This document shows positions 8,290 to 16,861 of a DNA stretch of 38,053 nucleotides, in pieces; position 1 is the first letter of the stretch, and every line of letters starts with the position of its first letter. The DNA lies in contig SLHA01000154.1 in NCBI GenBank assembly GCA_007136405.1, forward strand, positions 1 to 38,053. Direction: 5' to 3'. The notes under the pieces were generated by a model. That model had not been told where the DNA came from. It saw only the letters and a list, made by a program, of their open reading frames with translations, and did no database searches. Both the position numbers and the translations under genes were made by a program. The stretch comes from Candidatus Latescibacterota bacterium (GTDB taxonomy: Bacteria; Latescibacterota; UBA2968; UBA8231).

Positions 8290-10302
8290 TCAGAAGTTGA
8301 AGATCATGTTACCCTGGACTCCGGTGTAGCCATCGATAAATACCCAGGCCACGGCCGTACAGAATTCGCCCAGAACCAGTCCCAGGAAGAAAGGCAGAAG
8401 AACCCGGTACAAGTGTACGCCGCCGTAGCGGAGGATGGTTGCCTTGAAGAGCCAGGCCAGGAAGATGGAAAACCAGCCGTATGAGACGATCGTGTAGGTA
8501 TTGGCGATGGGGAAGCCCAAGGGGTGCAGCGGCCACCAGATGAAACGCTGTCTGAGGAACAGTAGCAAAGCCATGACCGCGCCGCCCCAGGCGGTGAACC
8601 CCATGCGCTCACCGAAGTTGGTATCCGGCATGTTGACCACAGTGGCCATGTAGTTGAACGGCCAGCGCGGCGCTCCATCGTAATACCAGCTGTGCAGATT
8701 GATACCCCCGAATTCGTACGCCATGCGCATGGTCACCCAGATGGATCCGGCCAGGCCGATACCTATGGCCAGGAAAATGGCCAGGGGCATGAGCCTGCTG
8801 ATGCGTTCCTGCGTTGAGGTCAGCTTGAGGCTGTGCATCACCGCGTTCATCATGTTGGCAGCGGTTTCTCCAATCCACACGGTGCTCAAGCCCAGCGCAG
8901 TCATGTTTCGGAGACCGAGCATCTCCACACCGAAACCCCGCGTGATGAACGCCTGGGGGACCATGGGGGTCTGAGCCCCGGGCAGGCCTGCTTCGCAGAC
9001 GATACGGGACAATCCGATATAGACGATGAGCGCACCCAGCACCAGGAGGATGGAGATGTGCAGCGACATGCCTGTATAGGTGAGCCAGGCTACCATGAGG
9101 ATCAAACCCAGCCCCAGGCCGCCGATGGCGAGCCGCGGCCCCATGATCTCGTTAGAGGGGCTATCTCCCCGGGCGGCCTGCTTCCAGAGGCGTTTGAGAT
9201 GCCCCCGCGCTGTCCATAGGACGAAGATGGTGAGAACGAACAGACCCCCGGCCTGCTGGTGCATCAGGGTGGGCGGCGCGCCTCCCGAGTTCCAGATGTC
9301 TCCACTGCCTACCTGCACGCCGAGACGCGCGAGAACAAGCTGCTGGATCATGCCCACCAGGAAGAAAAACCAGACGCTGAAGGCCACGTTGAGCGACATC
9401 AGGTAAGCCAGGCCCAGAATGGGGAAGTTCAGGCGGAAGGGCAGGCTGAGCATACCCTGCAGGAGCACGACCGAACCGTGCAGATCGATGGGCTGGAAGA
9501 CATCGTGGTAAAAACGCAGTGAATTCCACGACTGTATCAACACCGGAATGGCAAAGCCGAGCCACATCACGCGGCTTCGGTACAACCAGCTCAGCAATGT
9601 CTCCCGCTGGTCCGCATCTTCCAGCATCTCCAGGGGCAGACGGGTGAGCGGAAAGATCAGGCGCTCGTTTTCGACCCACTGGCCACGTAACAGCACTCCC
9701 ACGCAGAGGGTGACGAAATAGAACACCAGCATGAAGGAGATCCACGCCGCCAGAGGCGTGGCCCAGGCGGCCCAGGGAACGGCGGCGCCCGTGGGCAAAC
9801 CTTCATAGAACAGCCGGATCGCATCCGAATCAGTGGGGCCAAGCCATTCGTGGATGTAAGGCACAAACAGGTCGGCCCACTCGTTTTCCGGCGAGGCATA
9901 GTACTGGGCGCCGCTGATGACGGAAAGGAACGAGCCGGTAAAACCGGTGGTGACGACCACGGAGCCGACCAGCATCATGACGTACACCGTGATCAGTTCC
10001 TCTCGACTCATGAAGATGCGTTGGCCGATTGCCTTCACGGCGGGTATCAGAATCAAAGTGACCACGAAGAGCAAGGCGACCGCGATGAGCGGGATGGCAT
10101 TGCTGGTCAGCTGCGATCCCTGCACCATCAGCACGGCCCATGGGCTGAGCAGGCTGATAGCGAAAACGAACACGGCGCCCAGCAAGACGGCTCGCCAGGT
10201 CACTCCTGCTGTAGAGGCGGGTCGGCTCACCAATGGCTCGGCGTTGGCCTGTTGAGTTGGCGGTGGGTTGGCGTGTGCGCCTGGGTGGTTGCCGTTATTC
10301 AT
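8290..10302 (-). CDS. Large polytopic membrane protein, DUF6785/DUF6784-like
   Basis: 670 residues, ATG at 10302 on the - strand, nine bases after the endonuclease III stop, so the two are co-transcribed. A hydrophilic N-terminal tail of about 35 residues (Pro, Gln, Asn-rich) leads into roughly a dozen or more hydrophobic segments, starting with AVLLGAVFVFAISLLSPWAV, and the C-terminus ends MIFNF. The pattern (SPWAVLMVQG, VYVMMLVG, then WGETAANMMNAV-like loops) matches what I recall of the DUF6785/DUF6784 pair found in Planctomycetota, Verrucomicrobiota and related genomes beside sulfatases and sugar hydrolases. The family's function is unknown; a transporter for the substrates of the neighbouring hydrolases is an inference from topology and context. 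The Shine-Dalgarno (ACGGATA) is weak, consistent with translational coupling to the gene ahead. Confidence 0.82.
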   Translation of the reverse strand: MNNGNHPGAHANPPPTQQANAEPLVSRPASTAGVTWRAVLLGAVFVFAISLLSPWAVLMVQGSQLTSNAIPLIAVALLFVVTLILIPAVKAIGQRIFMSREELITVYVMMLVGSVVVTTGFTGSFLSVISGAQYYASPENEWADLFVPYIHEWLGPTDSDAIRLFYEGLPTGAAVPWAAWATPLAAWISFMLVFYFVTLCVGVLLRGQWVENERLIFPLTRLPLEMLEDADQRETLLSWLYRSRVMWLGFAIPVLIQSWNSLRFYHDVFQPIDLHGSVVLLQGMLSLPFRLNFPILGLAYLMSLNVAFSVWFFFLVGMIQQLVLARLGVQVGSGDIWNSGGAPPTLMHQQAGGLFVLTIFVLWTARGHLKRLWKQAARGDSPSNEIMGPRLAIGGLGLGLILMVAWLTYTGMSLHISILLVLGALIVYIGLSRIVCEAGLPGAQTPMVPQAFITRGFGVEMLGLRNMTALGLSTVWIGETAANMMNAVMHSLKLTSTQERISRLMPLAIFLAIGIGLAGSIWVTMRMAYEFGGINLHSWYYDGAPRWPFNYMATVVNMPDTNFGERMGFTAWGGAVMALLLFLRQRFIWWPLHPLGFPIANTYTIVSYGWFSIFLAWLFKATILRYGGVHLYRVLLPFFLGLVLGEFCTAVAWVFIDGYTGVQGNMIFNF

Positions 10303-10311
10303 GGGTATCCG

Positions 10312-10935
10312 TTAAAGAAGCCGGCTGCATACCGGGCAGACTTGAGGATGGTGGTTTCGGGCGGGACAATGCTCGCGGCCAAAGCGTATCAGCTGCAGAT
10401 GCAGCGGGATCCAGCGGTCACGCGGAAACAGCCTGCGGCAGTCGGCCTCGGTCTGCCGCACGTTTTTTCCCGTAGACAGTCCCCAACGGTGCATCAGCCG
10501 GTGGATATGGGTGTCCACCGGAAATGCCGGCTGGCCAAAGGCCTGGGCCAGGACTACCGACGCGGTTTTGCGCCCTACTCCGGGTAGAGACTCGAGTGCC
10601 TCCATGCAATCCGGAACGCGGCCGTGGTAGCGTTCAACCAGAAGCCTGGACAGCTGCTGCAGCGAGGCGGCTTTCCGGTGCGCCAGGCCGCAGCGCCGAA
10701 TGATGGATTCGATGTCCTCTACACGCATAGCTGCCATGGCCTGGGGAGTTGCTGCTCTAGCGAACAGGGCGGGTGTCACCCGGTTGACGCACACATCCGT
10801 GGTCTGTGCCGACAACACGACGGCGACCAGCAGGGTAAACGGATCCCGGTGCTGCAGCGGTACAGCGGGTAGTGGATACAACCGCTCCAGCGTCTCCATG
10901 ATGAAAACTATTTTCTCATGTTGCGTCAACGGCAC
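10312..10935 (-). CDS. nth: Endonuclease III family DNA glycosylase, non-canonical cysteine pattern
   Basis: 207 residues from a GTG at 10935; the next in-frame ATG (10899) would remove the conserved start TQHEKIVFIMETLERLYP. The enzyme excises oxidised pyrimidines and nicks the abasic site. The helix-hairpin-helix LPGVGRKTASVV contains the catalytic Lys123, and the catalytic Asp141 lies in FPVDTHIHRL. The C-terminus has C190, C200 and C203 only (C-x9-C-x2-C) and ends four residues later, whereas the classical [4Fe-4S] loop is C-x6-C-x2-C-x5-C. The cluster is therefore probably absent, as I recall for Chlamydia-like versions. Its ribosome-binding site is weak. It sits between a GH172-like gene and a membrane-protein gene without evident functional link. 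Confidence 0.9.
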   Translation of the reverse strand: MPLTQHEKIVFIMETLERLYPLPAVPLQHRDPFTLLVAVVLSAQTTDVCVNRVTPALFARAATPQAMAAMRVEDIESIIRRCGLAHRKAASLQQLSRLLVERYHGRVPDCMEALESLPGVGRKTASVVLAQAFGQPAFPVDTHIHRLMHRWGLSTGKNVRQTEADCRRLFPRDRWIPLHLQLIRFGREHCPARNHHPQVCPVCSRLL

Positions 10936-11005
10936 CTTCTGTCGTTCAGGAGGTATCGATGCGCCAGGGTGCGGTGCCCGGACTGCCGGGGTATGCCGCC
11001 GGGTT

Positions 11006-11070
11006 CAGGGCCGCCGCCGCATCCACGGGCCCAATCCGCCAGCGCATCACCATGGGCAGGGCCGCCGCCG
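11006..11070. repeat. Pair of 14-bp direct repeats in the gap between GH172-like and nth genes
   Basis: CAGGGCCGCCGCCG occurs at 11006-11019 and 11057-11070. The 192-bp spacer (10936-11127) is GC-rich, with (GCC)n runs and no convincing promoter or terminator. It has the character of the other repeat-rich spacers of this window. Confidence 0.5.
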
Positions 11071-11127
11071 TCTCATAGAGCCGACCTCCCGGCCAAGACA
11101 GACGGCGGTGCCCCTCTCAGCGGTGCT

Positions 11128-12261
11128 TCAGCGATGAGCTTGACGCCAGGCTTCCTTGTTGGCCCGCATCTCCTGATTGAGGGTGATGGCACGCGAGGTG
11201 GTCTGGTTACGCGTGTCGTACATCCATGTGCCCTGGTTGTCGCGCAGAACCGGCAGGCGCTGTTCCACTGCGGGTGGCTTGACCGCCGCGGCCGGAGATG
11301 TGGCGTACCAGTACGCCACGCTGCTCATTTCGTTGCACAAGTGGTTGCCGTGTCCGTGTTCGATGGTGACCTTGATGTCCTGCTTGAAGCGCACCGGATT
11401 CTCCAGATGGTGGACATAACTGGTCTGATAGCCTCCGGTGTCGCTTTCGTGCAGCGAAGAGCCATTGCGCAGAAACGCATTGGGCTGCATGCCCCAGGCC
11501 TGGTTGAGGTAGTCCTCGCTGCCGGTACCGTGCAGATCGGGGGGCCACTTGTACCCGTCTACCCAGATCATATCATCGCCCTCACCCCACCAGGTGCCCT
11601 GGAAATTGGTCACGCTCAGGTTGCAGCCGATATAATGGCCCCGTCCGCTGGTCTCCAGGATGACGTAGTTGTTCTCCCAGGCCGTCCGTTCCTTGTTGAC
11701 GATGTCGGCTTCGGGGGTGTTGACGCGGATTTCGTGTCCCCAGCCGCCAAACGGATTCTCCCGTCTGAACTCGGCGTGAAAATAGCCGCTGCTGGCTTCC
11801 GGGGGCTGTGCATACGTCTCGTAATCGATATAAAAATACTGCCGGTGTGTTGCCGAACTCTCGTTGATCAGTTCGATCCGAGCGTGTTCGTTGAACGGCA
11901 TGGGCGCGTAACAGTTGAGCGCGCAGCCCTGGTTGGACTGGTTGTTCGCCCGGGTAGAGGCGCTGAACAGCAGGGACTGGTACGAGTTGACCAGGTTGTG
12001 TCCCAGCCCGAAAAAATCACCGAGGGGCACCAGCACGCTGGGAGCATCGGCATGGTCCCAGGTCATGCGCAATAGACATTGGCGATAGTTGTTGCGCTGC
12101 GTCATCCAGATGTGCCGGATACAGCCCGGACCCTTGATGTCGGCCAGAACGCGAGTTTCGCCCGGCTCGATGCTCCACGCATCCGCGTTGCGCCCGCTGG
12201 TGTCCCATGAAGAGCAACGCCCGGTGCGGGCTTCTGTTACACGACTCAGTGCGTCCAGCAT
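11128..12261 (-). CDS. DUF2961 / GH172-like glycoside hydrolase
   Basis: 377 residues from ATG 12259-12261, chosen for GGAGAGG a few bases upstream; the frame stays open beyond it but encodes Cys/Arg-rich sequence unlike any family. The start MLDALSRVTEARTGRCSSWD matches DUF2961 proteins (SSxD/NRxGxNxD). Landmarks follow: LADIKGPGCIRHIWMT, LGDFFGLGH, NCYAPMPF, the GGWGHEIRV segment, YIGCNLSV, WWGEGDDMIWVDG and HGTGSEDYLNQAWG, which hold the Glu and Asp residues of the family active site. GH172 members cleave or form difructose dianhydrides and related alpha-D-fructofuranosyl or arabinofuranosyl bonds. Length is typical. There is no signal peptide, so it should work on imported oligosaccharides. 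It may share a transcript with mnmA upstream or have its own promoter in the 389-bp gap. Confidence 0.9.
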   Translation of the reverse strand: MLDALSRVTEARTGRCSSWDTSGRNADAWSIEPGETRVLADIKGPGCIRHIWMTQRNNYRQCLLRMTWDHADAPSVLVPLGDFFGLGHNLVNSYQSLLFSASTRANNQSNQGCALNCYAPMPFNEHARIELINESSATHRQYFYIDYETYAQPPEASSGYFHAEFRRENPFGGWGHEIRVNTPEADIVNKERTAWENNYVILETSGRGHYIGCNLSVTNFQGTWWGEGDDMIWVDGYKWPPDLHGTGSEDYLNQAWGMQPNAFLRNGSSLHESDTGGYQTSYVHHLENPVRFKQDIKVTIEHGHGNHLCNEMSSVAYWYATSPAAAVKPPAVEQRLPVLRDNQGTWMYDTRNQTTSRAITLNQEMRANKEAWRQAHR

Positions 12262-12650
12262 GATGATCCTCTCCGGTAACCGGTAAGCGTTGAATCTGTT
12301 GCCGGCGCACGCGCATCGGCAACGGATCTGAGTGCAGGAATTGCAAGCACAACGGCGCGCGGTTGTGGCCACCGCGCCGGGGGTTGCCAGCACCGCCGGA
12401 CCCGCCGACCTTGATGGCTGGGGAACCATGCATCCCAATCAGCACAGATAAACTCGGACAGCGGTACCTTCGTATCAAGTTCTCGCCGTAGCTCGACCGT
12501 GATCCGCGGTGGCAGGAGTGCGGGGATCATCGCACCCGCACAAGGCAACACCTGCGTAGAGGTTGCAGGATTGGTGTTGTGGTGAGCTGTCGAGAGGCTG
12601 ATGGCTGCCCGGGGCGCCACTCAGGATGGCAGCGTGCCTGAGCCGTCCGG
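12262..12650. other. 389-bp spacer between mnmA and the GH172-like gene, no gene seen
   Basis: Open frames cross this stretch on the - strand but give Arg/Ala/Pro-rich peptides without family features. The part nearest the GH172-like start holds its ribosome-binding site. A short hairpin stands next to the mnmA stop. I see no clear sigma-70 promoter on the - strand, though this is where one for the GH172-like gene would be expected. Confidence 0.5.
12620..12642 (-). terminator. Short hairpin just past the mnmA stop
   Basis: CTCAGG (12620-12625) pairs with CCTGAG (12637-12642) around an 11-nt loop, eight bases beyond the stop of mnmA on the - strand. The stem is short and no T-run follows, so this is a weak candidate. 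Confidence 0.3.
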
Positions 12651-13706
12651 TCAGTCAGCGATGATGCCGCTGCCCAGGCACCGTGCGCCGGTGTAGAAGA
12701 CAGCATGCTGGCCCGGGGCGATGCCCGCATCCGGTTGGGCCAGCCGGACCTGCAGCCCGCCGGTAGGCAGCGTGTCGATCAGGCATGGAGTGCGCTGCGG
12801 TCCATGCCGCAGCTTGACCTCCAGCGTGCGTGTCTGCGGCGGACCGGTAATCCAGTGCACCGCCGTAGCCGTGAAGCTCCATCGCTCGCGGGCTGCAGGC
12901 TGGTCACGGTGGGTTACCCACACCGTGTTGGTGTCGACGTCCTTCCGCGTCACGTACCACGGACCGGCGCCCAGCCCCAGGCCGAAACGCTGGCCGATGG
13001 TGTAAAACCAGTAACCCTGATGTTCACCCAGCACGGTGTGCGTGGTGGCATCCACGATGGGACCGGGACGTTCGCCCAGATGGAAACGGATGAAGTCGCG
13101 GTATTGTATGCGGCCCAAAAAGCAGATACCTTGACTGTCTGGACGTTGAGCGGTCGGCAGATGGGCAGCGGCGGCCAGCCGGCGCACCTCCGGCTTGGTG
13201 AGATCGCCCAGCGGGAAGAGGATCCGGGCCAGCTGCTCCTGATTCAGGCGTGAAAGGAAGTAGGTCTGATCCTTGGCGGCATCCGGCGAACATACCAGCC
13301 AGTTCCGGCCGTTGCGTTCCTGCCGGCCGGCGTAGTGACCGGTGGCGACAAAGTCGAAATCCGGTCCGATGCCATTCAGGAAGGCACCGAACTTGATCCT
13401 GCGGTTGCAGTATATGTCCGGACTGGGCGTGTGCCCGCGCCTGAGTTCGGCGAGAGCATGCTCTATGACGGCTTCGCGGTATTCGGACTGCAGCGGAACG
13501 ATATCCAGCGGCACGTTCAGCTGCCTGCAACATGCCCGGACATAGCGCAAGTCCTCCTCCCAGGGACAGTCGCCCAGGAAGCTGAGCTCGTCTTCCAGCC
13601 AGATCTTGAGGTAGAACGCCTGAAGGCGATGGTCGCCGCTGCGCTGCAGACGGTGCAGCGCCAGCGAACTGTCTACGCCCCCGGAGAGCAATACGGCGGT
13701 TCGCAT
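12651..13706 (-). CDS. mnmA: tRNA-specific 2-thiouridylase MnmA
   Basis: 351 residues. MnmA activates U34 of the Lys, Glu and Gln tRNAs with ATP and places a sulfur at position 2, taking sulfur from a persulfide relay. The ATP pyrophosphatase loop LSGGVDSSLA (7-16), the first catalytic Cys in SPDIYCNRRIKFG (C100), ATGHYA, the KDQTYFLSRL helix, and the second catalytic Cys in DSQGICFLG (C195) are all present, followed by GLGLGAGPWYV and the C-terminal beta-barrel. Length is normal. ATG 13706 lacks a good Shine-Dalgarno, but the sequence begins directly with the core strand, so no other start is plausible. It is divergent from the VOC gene at 13900. Confidence 0.97.
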   Translation of the reverse strand: MRTAVLLSGGVDSSLALHRLQRSGDHRLQAFYLKIWLEDELSFLGDCPWEEDLRYVRACCRQLNVPLDIVPLQSEYREAVIEHALAELRRGHTPSPDIYCNRRIKFGAFLNGIGPDFDFVATGHYAGRQERNGRNWLVCSPDAAKDQTYFLSRLNQEQLARILFPLGDLTKPEVRRLAAAAHLPTAQRPDSQGICFLGRIQYRDFIRFHLGERPGPIVDATTHTVLGEHQGYWFYTIGQRFGLGLGAGPWYVTRKDVDTNTVWVTHRDQPAARERWSFTATAVHWITGPPQTRTLEVKLRHGPQRTPCLIDTLPTGGLQVRLAQPDAGIAPGQHAVFYTGARCLGSGIIAD

Positions 13707-13899
13707 GATGGTGCAGTGTCGGGGCGGAATGTACCGCTTTCCGTCCTTGTCGGCAGAGGGTCCACCCAGGAGTGAACAGGAAAACCAATACGTTAGCAGA
13801 CAGTAGGGCGCGGCCGCCCGAAATGCAAGCCCGGGCCGCGCGGCGGCCGCTCATACAGAGGGCACGGTCCGTCCATCCACCCTTTCGAGAGAGGAAGCC

Positions 13900-14298
13900 A
13901 TGAGCAAGGAACTGCGGTTCGAGCACTTTGCGATCAATGTAGCCGATCCCGTCGCGGTAGCCGGCTGGTATTGCACTAACCTCGGCATGAAGGTGGTGCG
14001 CCGCGGGGATCCTCCGGTCAACATCCACTTCCTGGCCGATGCGGGCGGTCGCGTCGTGCTGGAGATCTACTGTAATCCTCCCGATAACGTACCGGATTAC
14101 CCAACCCAGGATCCACAGGTTCTGCACCTCGCTTTCGCCGCCGCCGACCTGGATGCCGAACGTGACCGGCTGTTGTCCGCCGGCGCCACGGTGGCGGCGG
14201 AGACCTTCACGACACCGGCCGGAGACCGGCTGGCTATGTTGCGGGATCCGTGGGGGTTTGCGCTGCAACTGACCGAACGGGTTCAGACTATGGTATGA
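13900..14298 (+). CDS. VOC superfamily protein (glyoxalase/dioxygenase fold)
   Basis: 132 residues from ATG 13900, with AGAGGAAG just upstream. It has two beta-alpha-beta-beta-beta modules: the first from RFEHFAINVADPVAVAGWYCTNLGMKV with a possible metal ligand H9, VVLEIYCNP with Glu near 51, and the second from VLHLAFAAADLDAERDRLLSAGA with His near 76, ending DPWGFALQLTERV. These positions fit the two-His/two-acid metal site of the VOC fold. The reaction cannot be read; members include glyoxalase I, epimerases and dioxygenases. It is divergent from mnmA across a 193-bp spacer and precedes an aldo/keto reductase by 139 bp, probably in the same transcript. Confidence 0.88.
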   Translation: MSKELRFEHFAINVADPVAVAGWYCTNLGMKVVRRGDPPVNIHFLADAGGRVVLEIYCNPPDNVPDYPTQDPQVLHLAFAAADLDAERDRLLSAGATVAAETFTTPAGDRLAMLRDPWGFALQLTERVQTMV

Positions 14299-14437
14299 CC
14301 CGAGGTGTGAGCCGAGGTGTGATCCGCCAGCTGGCGGTGTGGCCACACCACGAAAGGATGCATCAGGCGCCGGCCAGCTGTTCGCCAAAGCAGAACACGC
14401 AACCGAACCGCGCATCGACTCATCGAGGAGACAGGAC

Positions 14438-15358
14438 ATGTTGTATCGTGATTTCGGTAGAACCGGGTGGCAGGTATCTGCCATCGGCATGGGAACATGG
14501 AACATCGGCAATCAGTGGGGTGAGGTCGACGATGCCACCGCCTGGGCGACCGTAAGAGCCGCTTACGACGCCGGGGTCAATCTGTTCGACGCGGCGGAAT
14601 CCTACGGTCTGCCGAACGGTCTGTCGGAAGAGCGCCTGGGTGTGGCGCTGGCCGGTATCCGGCAGCAGGTCTTCGTGGTCAGCAAGATCGGCAACTGGGG
14701 CAAGCGAACCGGCCAGGAGGTGCCCAAGTCCAGTGTCGACATGATCCGTCTATGCGCTCACGCCTCTCTGCACCGGCTACGGACGGACTGGCATGACGTG
14801 CTGTTGTGCCACGAAGGCAACATCGAAGATCCTTCGATATACCTGGAGGCTTTCGAGGTGCTTAAACAGGAAGGCAGGCTGCGGTTCTACGGGATCTCGA
14901 CCAACAGCCTGGAAGTACTCGAAAAATTCGATGCGAATCACTCCTGCGATGTCGTCGAAGTGGACTATTCGCTGGTCAACAGAAGCCCGGAAGAAGCGCT
15001 CCTGCCCTATTGCGAGCAAAGGGGCATCGGCGTTCTCGTGCGCGGACCGTTGGCCAAGGGCGTTCTGGCTGGCAAGTACGATGAGAACACGGTATTCGAG
15101 GATCCGGTGCGTCAGTCGTTCAATCGCGGTGGTGCCGGCCGGGCCCAGTACGAATCCATCCTGGCCGGGGTTCGGCAGCTGCAGGAGCGTATCCCGAACT
15201 CCACGGATTTGGTGCGCAACGCGTTGCAGTATGTGATCTCGCATCCGGTAGCTCCGGTGGCCATTCCGGGGGCCAAGTCGCCCGCTCAGGCGCGGGCCAA
15301 TGCAGCTGCCGGGGAGCGTCTACTGGACGAAACCGAACGCCGTGCACTGCAGGTATGA
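14438..15358 (+). CDS. Aldo/keto reductase
   Basis: 306 residues from ATG 14438, preceded by GAGGAGACAGG; the open frame upstream is not conserved-looking. The AKR tetrad is complete: D51 and Y56 in NLFDAAESYG, K83 in VVSKIGN, and H125 in LLCHEGN. The N-terminal hairpin MLYRDFGRTGWQVSAIGMGTW and the C-terminal NADPH region (PVAPVAIPGAKSPAQARAN) are as expected for an oxidoreductase of the AKR11/YhdN-like type. It would reduce aldehydes or ketoses in the cytoplasm, in line with neighbouring sugar genes. No specific substrate can be given. Confidence 0.93.
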   Translation: MLYRDFGRTGWQVSAIGMGTWNIGNQWGEVDDATAWATVRAAYDAGVNLFDAAESYGLPNGLSEERLGVALAGIRQQVFVVSKIGNWGKRTGQEVPKSSVDMIRLCAHASLHRLRTDWHDVLLCHEGNIEDPSIYLEAFEVLKQEGRLRFYGISTNSLEVLEKFDANHSCDVVEVDYSLVNRSPEEALLPYCEQRGIGVLVRGPLAKGVLAGKYDENTVFEDPVRQSFNRGGAGRAQYESILAGVRQLQERIPNSTDLVRNALQYVISHPVAPVAIPGAKSPAQARANAAAGERLLDETERRALQV

Positions 15359-15555
15359 CTTGAGTCGCGCCTGCTTCGTGGCAGTTCGACGCCGGCGTCA
15401 GTGCTGTCGTCGTTACGGCCTATCGGCGGCATGGCAGCTTCGTCCACCCGCGGCGCCCGGGTGATGGCTGTGTGGCCGCCGGTCCCGGGCGGCGGTGCGC
15501 CGGCCGCTGGCGGACACCGTCATCTTATGATGCCGCCCACCCGATCCCCTTCACG

Positions 15556-16794
15556 ATGGTGTCGATGAAGCCGTCTGCCGATCCGCAGGAGTCCTCTCCG
15601 CGCCGTCTCGTTCTGTCCGTATACCTGCCTTCCGTGGTGATGGCATTCGGTCAGGGGTTGTTGTTGCCCATCCTGCCGCTGTACGCCCGCGCTTTCGACG
15701 CCTCGTACGCGCTGATCGGGGTCTTCCTGGCCGGAGAAAGCCTGGGTATGCTGAGTGGCGATGTTCCGGCCGGCCTTCTGGTCCGCCGGTGGGGAACCAA
15801 ACGCGTCATGCTTCTGGGCGGAGCTTGCGTCCTCAGCGGCGTGCTGGCCATGACCTGGGCCCAGAGCCTGACCGAGGCGATCTTGTACCGGTTTCTGTCC
15901 GGCGCCGGCATGGCTCTCTGGGGTATCGCGCGGCATGCCTATATTGCCACCGTAATCAAGACCGAACGCCGTGGGCGGTCGATCGCGGTTCTGGGCGGCA
16001 TGGGACGTGTCGGTGCGTTCGTGGGGCCGGCCGTGGGGGGATCGGTCGGGTTGGTCTACGGTCTGCGCGCACCGTTTGTTCTATACGCCGGGCTGGGTCT
16101 GGTGGCCCTGGCAGCGGTCCGCATCTGGGTGGTGGAGATCCGCACGCCTGACCGGGTACAGAGTACTGCGCAGCCCTTGGGCGGCATCATCAGGGAGCAT
16201 TGGGCGGTGCTGCTCTCGGCCGGTTCGGGTCAACTGCTTGGACAGATGATCCGGCGTGCCCGCCAGGTGATCATTCCGCTGTACGCGGCGGACATCGTCG
16301 GACTGGACGTGCAGTCGGTGGGGCTGGTCATCAGTATTTCCTCGGCGCTGGATATGCTCATGTTCTTACCAGCAGGCCTGGTGATGGATCGCTTCGGTCG
16401 AAAATTCGCTTACGTCCCCAGCTTTATCATACAGGGAGTCGGTATGCTGCTCATTCCCCTGACCGCGTCCTTCGGAACGTTGCTGGCCGTGTGCTGCCTG
16501 ATCGGTCTGGGCAACGGTCTGGGCTCCGGCACCATGTTGACGCTGGGTGCGGATCTGGCGCCGCGGGACGCACGCGGCGAATTCCTGGGTCTGTGGCGCT
16601 TCATCGGGGATGCCGGCAGCGCCGGCAGCCCGATCATCATCGGTTCCATGGCGGAGGCCCTGGGGCTGGTGTTCACCCCGTTCCTAATGACCGCAGTAGG
16701 ACTGGGCGGTGCGGCGGTGCTCGGTCTCACCGTTCCGGAAACCTTGAAACGGCGGCCAGCCGCCGGTGTGAAGCCCGGGTCAGAACCTTGTTGA
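15556..16794 (+). CDS. MFS transporter
   Basis: About 412 residues, twelve hydrophobic segments. The first is VYLPSVVMAFGQGLLLPILPLYAR. The MFS loop 2-3 motif appears as GDVPAGLLVRRWGTKRVMLLGG, and its second-half equivalent as PAGLVMDRFGRKFAYV. The start is uncertain: ATG 15556 or ATG 15565 both lack a clear Shine-Dalgarno, and the frame is open back to 15472. The family moves small molecules, usually with protons. A second, unrelated-looking MFS gene and a uronate-dehydrogenase-like gene follow, suggesting sugar-acid uptake. The 197-bp spacer before it shows nothing recognisable. Confidence 0.9.
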   Translation: MVSMKPSADPQESSPRRLVLSVYLPSVVMAFGQGLLLPILPLYARAFDASYALIGVFLAGESLGMLSGDVPAGLLVRRWGTKRVMLLGGACVLSGVLAMTWAQSLTEAILYRFLSGAGMALWGIARHAYIATVIKTERRGRSIAVLGGMGRVGAFVGPAVGGSVGLVYGLRAPFVLYAGLGLVALAAVRIWVVEIRTPDRVQSTAQPLGGIIREHWAVLLSAGSGQLLGQMIRRARQVIIPLYAADIVGLDVQSVGLVISISSALDMLMFLPAGLVMDRFGRKFAYVPSFIIQGVGMLLIPLTASFGTLLAVCCLIGLGNGLGSGTMLTLGADLAPRDARGEFLGLWRFIGDAGSAGSPIIIGSMAEALGLVFTPFLMTAVGLGGAAVLGLTVPETLKRRPAAGVKPGSEPC

Positions 16795-16861
16795 GCCGTG
16801 TCGCAGACAACGCCCTCCGTGAGAGCGTCTGGCTGGTACCACTGACCCGGGTGTGTCGGGC

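Noticed and set aside
12246-12620. Small - strand gene between mnmA and the GH172-like gene
   Set aside because: No ribosome-binding site or family pattern, and its sequence is Arg/Ala/Pro-rich throughout.
13024-14511. 495-codon - strand frame over mnmA and the VOC gene
   Set aside because: Out of frame with mnmA and antisense to the VOC protein, both of which show clear motifs.
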